Source of the DNA: Coprococcus eutactus | Lineage (GTDB): Bacteria > Bacillota > Clostridia > Lachnospirales > Lachnospiraceae | Assembly (NCBI RefSeq): GCF_025149915.1 | Contig: NZ_CP102278.1 | Span: 2,869,001-2,933,000, forward strand | DNA length: 64,000 nucleotides | Direction of reading: 5' to 3' | In this document: positions 58,613 to 64,000 of the stretch, one piece after another | How the letters are laid out: every line of letters begins with the position of its first letter | How positions within the stretch are numbered: position 1 is the stretch's first letter | Position numbers and translations under genes: made by a program | Notes under the pieces: generated by a model | What the model was told of the DNA's origin: nothing | Databases searched by the model: none | What the model saw: only the letters and a program-made list of their open reading frames with translations

Positions 58613-58681
58613 ATAGAAGTAATTTATGCACTTTACACTAAACAGAGTTTTTACTGTTGTTAATACGGAGGATCAATATAG

Positions 58682-59476
58682 ATGAAAAACCACTTAAAGA
58701 GATATTCCAGACTGATGTTACTTGGTCTTACGACCACCTTCACACTCGCATCCCTAACAGGATGTCTGCATCGCAAAAAGACAACATATCAGACATATAT
58801 GCAAAACATTTTGGATGTTAACTACAAAGGCAGCTTTGACGGTTATGTTGACGACAATGACGGTTCAAAAGATGATGCACAGGCGATGTACGATGATACC
58901 ATAGACTACCTGTCCGTTCAGCTCATAAATCATTATTCACTGGCAAATGCTGACTCAGACGAGGTAAAGAATATATTCAACGATACTGCAAAGACGATAT
59001 ACTCCCAGGCAAAATATGAAGTATCACAGGCGTACAAAAACGGAGACGATTATTACGTTGATGTAACTGTGTACCCTATGGATATTCTCAACCAGGTGTT
59101 CGATGACGTATTTGCGTATATTGAGGACTCCAACAAGAAGATCGCAGCCGGTGATTACAACAATACAGGAAAAGAAGACTATGAGGCACAATTCGCACAG
59201 GGAGTTGCAGATATAATCCAGGAGAAAACCTCAAATATGGAATATCGAAGTCCAGTGGTCATATCCGTGAAGATAACCGATGACGGAGACTATTACTGTG
59301 CCGACCCATCCGGTCTGTCACAGGTGGATGCATCGATGCTCGCCATTGAGGGTTCCCATGACGGAGACTCCGGCGACTCCGAATCAGATTCCTCTAAAGA
59401 TGGTTCTTCTGAGGACAGCTCATCTGATGACAATGACGGAGGAACTGATATCAGTTCCGGCGTAGAGGCTGAATAA
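58682..59476 (+). CDS. Lipoprotein of unknown function
   Basis: 264 aa. Basic N-terminus MKNHLKRYSR, hydrophobic stretch and lipobox LTGC (Cys 28), so membrane-anchored outside. A helical, acidic body (about 35-190) with DUF5105-like character (tentative), then a beta segment and a low-complexity tail rich in Ser, Asp, Glu and Gly (about 225-264). GGAGG lies about 9 nt before the ATG. It is a single-gene unit ended by a strong terminator. Confidence 0.8.
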   Translation: MKNHLKRYSRLMLLGLTTTFTLASLTGCLHRKKTTYQTYMQNILDVNYKGSFDGYVDDNDGSKDDAQAMYDDTIDYLSVQLINHYSLANADSDEVKNIFNDTAKTIYSQAKYEVSQAYKNGDDYYVDVTVYPMDILNQVFDDVFAYIEDSNKKIAAGDYNNTGKEDYEAQFAQGVADIIQEKTSNMEYRSPVVISVKITDDGDYYCADPSGLSQVDASMLAIEGSHDGDSGDSESDSSKDGSSEDSSSDDNDGGTDISSGVEAE

Positions 59477-59511
59477 TCCAAGCAGAACAACAAGCATAAA
59501 GAACAAGGTTC

Positions 59512-59561
59512 AAAACAAGAACCCCGACCACAAAATCTATCGTAGTCGGGGTTCTTGTTTT
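59512..59561. terminator. Bidirectional terminator
   Basis: AAAACAAGAACCCCGAC and GTCGGGGTTCTTGTTTT form a perfect 17 bp stem around a 16 nt loop, with A/T tracts on both sides. Serves the lipoprotein gene and the convergent FHA gene. Confidence 0.93.
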
Positions 59562-59574
59562 ATTATAAGATATC

Positions 59575-60636
59575 TTATTTCTCCTTGAAGGTGAACTCTT
59601 CATTTGCAAGTTTGAATCTGATACCGTCTATAAGCATCATATCTGTACCACTGCTTATAATCTTTCCGCCAAGATATGTATGGTTTGTCGACTTGTTGTC
59701 TCTCAGATAATATACACCATTGACGTTTATTATGTATGCATGGCGACGGCTGACTGAGTTGTTGTCAGTAACCTGATAGTCAACCCCCTGTGTAGACTTA
59801 CCAATACAGAATATAGGCTTGTCAATCCTGATTCTCTCTCCTGTTCTTGTTCTGATAATAACAGGACCGCTCTTCACCTTGCTGTTCGCTGTCAAAACAG
59901 TTGTAGATCCATCGTCATTACTGTCAAATCCTATATCATTTGAAGAGAAATCCTTAACCTCTTTTGCAAGCTTGAATGATGATGTAGTTGTAGTATGTGG
60001 TGTCTCCGGTATCTCCACTTTCGCCATATTGGCAGGCTGAACATCTTCTAATTTCATGAGTTCCTGCTCATCCTCCGGATGTGCTATGTTGTCATTTTTC
60101 AGATCTGTTACAAATTTATAAAACTCTGACAGATAGAAAGTAGAATTATGGTCGAAATACTTGATAAGTTCATATCCCGCATCAGAAGCTTTTTTATTTG
60201 CAAACTTGACATTCGCCATGAAGTCCCTTATAAACTTCTCCATATTGCACTTGTCCATAGGCTTATCTATTGGCAGGAACACAAGCTGCACTGCCATGTT
60301 CTGAAAATCTATATACATGTATCCTTTGTTCAATATGACTTTCCCTATGGACATATCGTTTGCTTTCAGATACATCAACTGATCGGCTATACTGAATATT
60401 ATATCCACCAATTCATCCTTGTGAATTTTCTTCTCAAGGAACTGGTTCATAGTTGTCATAGCCGGGATTGAATATGTGAGCGCCCTCTGCCCATTTATAT
60501 ACTCCTCATGGCAAAAAGCGTTGTTGCCAACAAACTGAGCATTGTACAATTCAACCTCGTTGTGAAGAACCTCAACATCATCTTCAATCTTAAAGTACAA
60601 TTTGTACTCATCACACAAATACATCTTATCACTCAT
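59575..60636 (-). CDS. DUF6382 / FHA-domain protein
   Basis: 353 aa, soluble. Residues 1-180 are a DUF6382-like domain similar in outline to that of the pilus FHA protein (e.g. YLKANDMSIGKVILNKGYMYID). A linker (about 180-260) leads to an FHA domain (about 275-353) with IFCIGKSTQGVDY, SRRHA and STNHTYLGG; the usual STNGT has His in place of Gly. GGAGGG lies upstream of the ATG. It follows glmS by 52 nt and may be co-transcribed. It has no membrane segment, unlike the pilus-locus relative. Confidence 0.85.
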   Translation of the reverse strand: MSDKMYLCDEYKLYFKIEDDVEVLHNEVELYNAQFVGNNAFCHEEYINGQRALTYSIPAMTTMNQFLEKKIHKDELVDIIFSIADQLMYLKANDMSIGKVILNKGYMYIDFQNMAVQLVFLPIDKPMDKCNMEKFIRDFMANVKFANKKASDAGYELIKYFDHNSTFYLSEFYKFVTDLKNDNIAHPEDEQELMKLEDVQPANMAKVEIPETPHTTTTSSFKLAKEVKDFSSNDIGFDSNDDGSTTVLTANSKVKSGPVIIRTRTGERIRIDKPIFCIGKSTQGVDYQVTDNNSVSRRHAYIINVNGVYYLRDNKSTNHTYLGGKIISSGTDMMLIDGIRFKLANEEFTFKEK

Positions 60637-60688
60637 AAAAAACCCTCCGATATTTATCGCACGATATCCATGTAAGTCCCGGAGTCAA

Positions 60689-62512
60689 TTATTCTACTGT
60701 AACTGACTTTGCCAGATTACGTGGCTTATCTACGTCCAACCCCTTTGCATCGGACGTATAGTACGCTATGAGCTGAAGGATAACAGCGGCTGAGAACACA
60801 GTGAACAGACCATCCTGCTTAGGAATCGATATATGCTTATCGCACACATCTCCGTCATTGTATTCCTCATCCATGCTGACAAGAATAACATATGCCCCCC
60901 TTGCCTTCACCTCGCGTATGTTGGAAATCATCTTTCCATATACAGATTCCTGTGTAGCCAAAGCTATGACCGGAACGTTGTCTGTTATGAGCGCAATCGT
61001 TCCATGTTTTAACTCCCCTGCTGCATATGCCTCGGCATGAACATATGAAATCTCTTTTAGCTTTAGCGCACCCTCCAGAGACAGAGTATAATCAAGTCCT
61101 CTTCCTATAAAGAACGCGTCTGGAGCCATTTTTATATAATTTGCTACGGTTTTAACTTCGTCAGCCTGCTTGAGCGTCTCCTCTATAACCGGGATAACGT
61201 CCAAGAGCTGTCTGATAAATTCCCTAGCTCTGTCTTCAGAATAGATTCCCTTTACATAACCTATCCTGCAGCCTATGAGGTACATAGCTGCCATCTGCAC
61301 TGAATATGCCTTTGTGCTAGCAACTGCAATCTCTGGTCCCGCATGTGTATAGAGAACATAATCGCTCTCCCTCGCAATTGTTGAGCCTTTGACATTGACT
61401 ATGGACAAAACCTTAGATCCACATCTCTTGGCAAGTCTAAGTGCCTCGAGTGTATCTATGGTCTCTCCGGACTGTGATGTGACTATCACAAGAGTTTTTT
61501 CATTTATGAGTGGTTCCTTATATCTAAATTCTGATGCTATTTCAACATTAACAGGAATCCTTAACTCCTTCTCTATCATGGCTTTGCCGACAATCCCGGC
61601 GTGCATGGCTGTTCCACATGCCACAACCGTAATGTTCTCAAGATTTCTTAACACATCATCATCAATTCCGTCCTCGGTGAAATCAGGAAGCGAATTCACT
61701 ATACGAGGTGTTATTGTATTTCTAAGTGCATCAGGCTGCTCATAGATCTCCTTCAACATAAAATGAGGGTATCCACCCTTCTGAGCTGCCGTAATATCCC
61801 ATGTGATCTTAAGTATCTCTGGCTCTACCACTTTCCCCTTCATATCTTCTACCTTGATCCCAGCGCCTGAGAGTGTCAGTATATGATACTCAGGCACTAC
61901 AAAGTAGTTCTGTGAAAATGCAATTATAGCTGTAAGATCTGAGGCAATGATAGCCCCATCCTCTGTATATGAAGCAATCATCGGACTTACATTTCTAACT
62001 GCATATATCTTGCCAGGTCTGTCTGCAAACATAATACAAAGTGCAAATGAACCTGCAATTGCTCTAACAGCCCTTCTTATGGCGTCTATAGGGTCCCCCT
62101 CATATAAAGTATCCAAAAGTGCTGCTACAACCTCTGTGTCTGTCTCGGATACCAGCTTGTCAGCCAGTCCGTACTCTCTGATAATCTCATTATAATTCTC
62201 TATAATTCCATTATGTATGAGAGCAACATTTCCGCATTTGTGTGGATGTGCATTCACATCCGTAACTCCGCCGTGAGTAGCCCATCTTGTATGACCTATT
62301 CCACAGGTAGACTTGTATACAGGACTATCGTCACTGCACATCTCTCTCAGATCATCTACTCTTCCGGCCTTCTTCTTGATCGTCAGTGTATCATCATCAT
62401 TAAGCAGTGCTATACCAGCACTATCATATCCCCTGTACTCGAGTTTTGCCAGGCCATCTATCAAAATATCCTTGGCCGGTTTCTTTCCTACATATCCTAT
62501 GATTCCACACAT
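60689..62512 (-). CDS. glmS: Glutamine-fructose-6-phosphate aminotransferase
   Basis: 607 aa. Makes glucosamine-6-phosphate from fructose-6-phosphate and Gln, the first step to UDP-GlcNAc. Cys 2 is the glutaminase nucleophile (MCGIIGYVG); HTRWATHG and HNGIIENYNE are in the glutaminase half, and two SIS domains fill the rest (SQSGETIDT, and the C-terminal KSVTVE). AAAGGAG precedes the ATG. The upstream leader carries a glmS ribozyme, so expression is expected to fall when glucosamine-6-phosphate is high. Confidence 0.98.
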   Translation of the reverse strand: MCGIIGYVGKKPAKDILIDGLAKLEYRGYDSAGIALLNDDDTLTIKKKAGRVDDLREMCSDDSPVYKSTCGIGHTRWATHGGVTDVNAHPHKCGNVALIHNGIIENYNEIIREYGLADKLVSETDTEVVAALLDTLYEGDPIDAIRRAVRAIAGSFALCIMFADRPGKIYAVRNVSPMIASYTEDGAIIASDLTAIIAFSQNYFVVPEYHILTLSGAGIKVEDMKGKVVEPEILKITWDITAAQKGGYPHFMLKEIYEQPDALRNTITPRIVNSLPDFTEDGIDDDVLRNLENITVVACGTAMHAGIVGKAMIEKELRIPVNVEIASEFRYKEPLINEKTLVIVTSQSGETIDTLEALRLAKRCGSKVLSIVNVKGSTIARESDYVLYTHAGPEIAVASTKAYSVQMAAMYLIGCRIGYVKGIYSEDRAREFIRQLLDVIPVIEETLKQADEVKTVANYIKMAPDAFFIGRGLDYTLSLEGALKLKEISYVHAEAYAAGELKHGTIALITDNVPVIALATQESVYGKMISNIREVKARGAYVILVSMDEEYNDGDVCDKHISIPKQDGLFTVFSAAVILQLIAYYTSDAKGLDVDKPRNLAKSVTVE

Positions 62513-62609
62513 ATTTAATTATTCTCCTTTCGGCTTATACCACACTGCATACTGATACTATTATTATATGGCACACTAAAAAAAGGTGCATTCACCGTTC
62601 AACTTTCAC

Positions 62610-62776
62610 CATACAAAGCAGCTGTGGGTGTCCGGTCATGATTCTTTGTTTTGAGGTCACCCTCATATTTGGATATCATGTGCGCATCCAGACTCTGCGT
62701 GAAGGCATCCGCCGAATATTCGATAACCTTCAACCTCGTTATCCCTGAAAACATACTGTCCAGGGTTCATGGCGCT
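62610..62776 (-). ncRNA. glmS ribozyme-riboswitch
   Basis: On the minus strand AGCGCC (62776 down to 62771) begins the core, with cleavage expected between A and G. Then AACGAGGTTGAAGGTTATCGA and the highly conserved ATTCGGCGGATGCC follow, and further stems. This matches the glmS ribozyme (RF00234) core by eye. It self-cleaves with glucosamine-6-phosphate as cofactor and exposes a 5'-OH mRNA that is degraded. The 3' limit is approximate. Confidence 0.9.
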
Positions 62777-62830
62777 AAGATTTCTAAATCTTTCCAAAGG
62801 CGCACTCCTCCCACCTGTACACCTAACAAA

Positions 62831-62859
62831 ATTTTATCATGGAACATCTAATTAATCAA
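62831..62859 (-). promoter_or_regulatory. glmS promoter
   Basis: TTGATT (complement of 62854-62859), 17 bp, TAAAAT (complement of 62831-62836). The transcript would start about 48 nt before the ribozyme cleavage site. Confidence 0.65.
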
Positions 62860-62933
62860 TAAAGACATTACATGACATATTACCCAAATATTACCTGCAG
62901 TTTACCCGTATGGCGCCCCACCAAAATATATAA

Positions 62934-62978
62934 AGGGGATCACAGCGCCACGATATCCACCATGTGCCACAATCCCCT
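62934..62978 (-). terminator. Probable metG terminator
   Basis: AGGGGAT (62934-62940) and ATCCCCT (62972-62978) form the base of a hairpin with further pairing inside; on the minus strand it is followed by TTATATATTTT. It is the only candidate between metG and the glmS promoter. Confidence 0.55.
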
Positions 62979-63012
62979 CTAATATTTAATACACTCTATT
63001 ATATATGTCGGA

Positions 63013-64000
63013 TCAGCTTATAAAGCATCCACCTGGGAAGTCTTTCTCTGTGGTGAGGAGTGAAAGATTGCCCTCCGGATCCTCAGCACACAAAAGCATA
63101 CCCTCTGATATAACTCCGGCAAGCTTACATGGCTTAAGATTTACTATAGCCACAACCTTCTTACCTACCATATCCTCTGCTGAGTATGTACCCTTGATTC
63201 CTGATACTATCTGCTTTACATTGTTCTTGCCAAAGCTTACCTGTGAGCAGAGAAGCTTTCTTGAATTTGGAACTTCCTCGCAGGCTACAATCTCTCCGAT
63301 CATAAGCTGCATCTTCTGAAATTCATCTATACTTATCTCCTCTTTGTCCACAACATCAGGGTTGCTCTTGAGAGACTGAACCTTCGCCTCAGCTATCTTG
63401 ATCTTCTTGGTCTCAGCGGAATTTTCCTTTTCTTCCTTCTGTTTCTTTGCCTGCTCGTACATTGATTCTTTCTCTACAGGAGCAAACTCAGCTACCTTTG
63501 CCATAACCTCCTTCACGTCAAGTCGTGCAAAGAGTATCTCAGGCTGTTCTGTAACCTTTGTTCCTGACTTGTACAGACCGAACTTGCCAAGCTCTGTGAC
63601 TTTTCTCTTCTCTGTGCTGAGCTGAGCCATGATCTTCTCTGTTGTCTCAGGCATATATGGCTCAAGGAGTGTAGCACCTATAATGATGCTCTCGACAAGG
63701 TTATACAGAACTGTATTGAGTCTGTCTTTCTTGTCCTCCTCCTTTGCGAGTGCCCAAGGCATTGTCTCATCTATATACTTGTTGCATCTCTTGAACAGTG
63801 CGAATATCTCTGTGATAGCATCTGCAACCTTGAGCTTGTCCATGCACTCTGCAACCTTATATCTGCAATCCATGACAACCTTCTTCAGATCCTCATCAAC
63901 TGGCTCTGTGACATTTGTGTTGGTCACAATGCCGCCGAAATACTTGTTGGACATTGATATGGTTCTGTTGACCAAGTTTCCAAGTGTATTTGCAAGCTCT
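63013..64000 (-). CDS. metG: Methionyl-tRNA synthetase, C-terminal part, cut by the right edge
   Basis: About 329 codons are present and the frame runs off the right edge. The first residues, ELANTLGNLVNRTISM, belong to the anticodon-binding helical domain of MetG. Then ETMPWALAKEEDKKDRLNTVL, a charged linker (about 175-215) and the C-terminal tRNA-binding domain (about 225-329, MIGEIVACEEVPNSRKLL, KLAGVISEGMLLCAED). The catalytic half with HIGH and KMSKS would lie beyond the window. Confidence 0.95.
   Translation of the reverse strand, partial: ELANTLGNLVNRTISMSNKYFGGIVTNTNVTEPVDEDLKKVVMDCRYKVAECMDKLKVADAITEIFALFKRCNKYIDETMPWALAKEEDKKDRLNTVLYNLVESIIIGATLLEPYMPETTEKIMAQLSTEKRKVTELGKFGLYKSGTKVTEQPEILFARLDVKEVMAKVAEFAPVEKESMYEQAKKQKEEKENSAETKKIKIAEAKVQSLKSNPDVVDKEEISIDEFQKMQLMIGEIVACEEVPNSRKLLCSQVSFGKNNVKQIVSGIKGTYSAEDMVGKKVVAIVNLKPCKLAGVISEGMLLCAEDPEGNLSLLTTEKDFPGGCFIS

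Larger units (their letters stand above)
58373..58681. other. 309 bp divergent promoter region
   Basis: Between the divIVA-like gene (leftward) and the lipoprotein gene (rightward). Holds a candidate promoter for each, and a GC-rich GGTGCGCATCAGTGCGG near 58476. No gene is seen. Confidence 0.5.

Noticed and set aside
62577..62609. Terminator or attenuator after the glmS ribozyme (GGTGAATGCACC then seven T)
   Set aside because: Stem of only four pairs; too weak to call despite the T-run.

Overview
The window reads as the chromosome of a low-to-moderate GC, spore-former-type Clostridia, most likely a gut Lachnospiraceae (Coprococcus-like; inference). Supporting signs are strong GGAGG ribosome sites, several TTG/GTG starts, a V-type ATPase, MecA, a glmS ribozyme, a monoderm Tad/Flp pilus locus without a secretin, a GH9 cellulase lipoprotein and a GH32 sucrase. 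Most genes lie on the minus strand. Both ends cut a gene: an unknown membrane protein at the left and metG at the right.

Layout. 1-5000: membrane protein, M20 amidohydrolase, TraX-family protein, GH32 hydrolase, and the 3' remnant of a sugar-ABC ATPase gene. 5100-14300: a complete nine-gene V-ATPase operon read leftward (H-I-K-E-C-F-A-B-D), whose ion-binding residues suggest Na+ coupling; a roughly 290 bp inverted duplication lies between atpB and atpD. 14600-16400: rpiB and a Sua5-type tRNA-modification gene separated by three 87 bp tandem repeats. 16500-18900: cell-wall amidase and mecA on the plus strand. 18946-20426: an intact IS256-family element with an 8 bp target duplication, inserted in the bidirectional terminator between mecA and a PHP-family gene. 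20500-22000: degenerate PHP protein, DUF1858 protein, tiny 2[4Fe-4S] ferredoxin.

22000-29300: large secreted propeller/C39-like protein, a conserved unknown, phosphofructokinase, recR-ybaB and dnaX. 29400-39050: the Tad/Flp pilus locus (prepilin peptidase, TadZ, TadA, TadB, TadC, Flp pilin, three pseudopilin-like or secreted proteins, FHA protein), including an unusual TadC with an extracytoplasmic Ig-like domain and a TadE-like protein with two Cys/His modules. 39300-45000: small coiled-coil protein, hybrid histidine kinase, GtrA-YfhO fusion. 45100-48200: GH9 cellulase overlapping an eukaryotic-type hisA. 48300-51300: SpoVK/CbbX-like AAA ATPase, DUF624 protein, comF. 51300-58400: recD2, mreB, a PAS/GAF sensor without output domain, a DivIVA-like coiled coil. 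58600-64000: lipoprotein, second FHA protein, glmS with its ribozyme, and metG.

No CRISPR array, prophage, rRNA or tRNA was recognised. No single wholly new system stands out. The best candidates for novelty are the variant Tad locus, the catalytically degenerate PHP protein, the C39-like secreted protein, and the repeat elements that carry or hide ribosome-binding sites.
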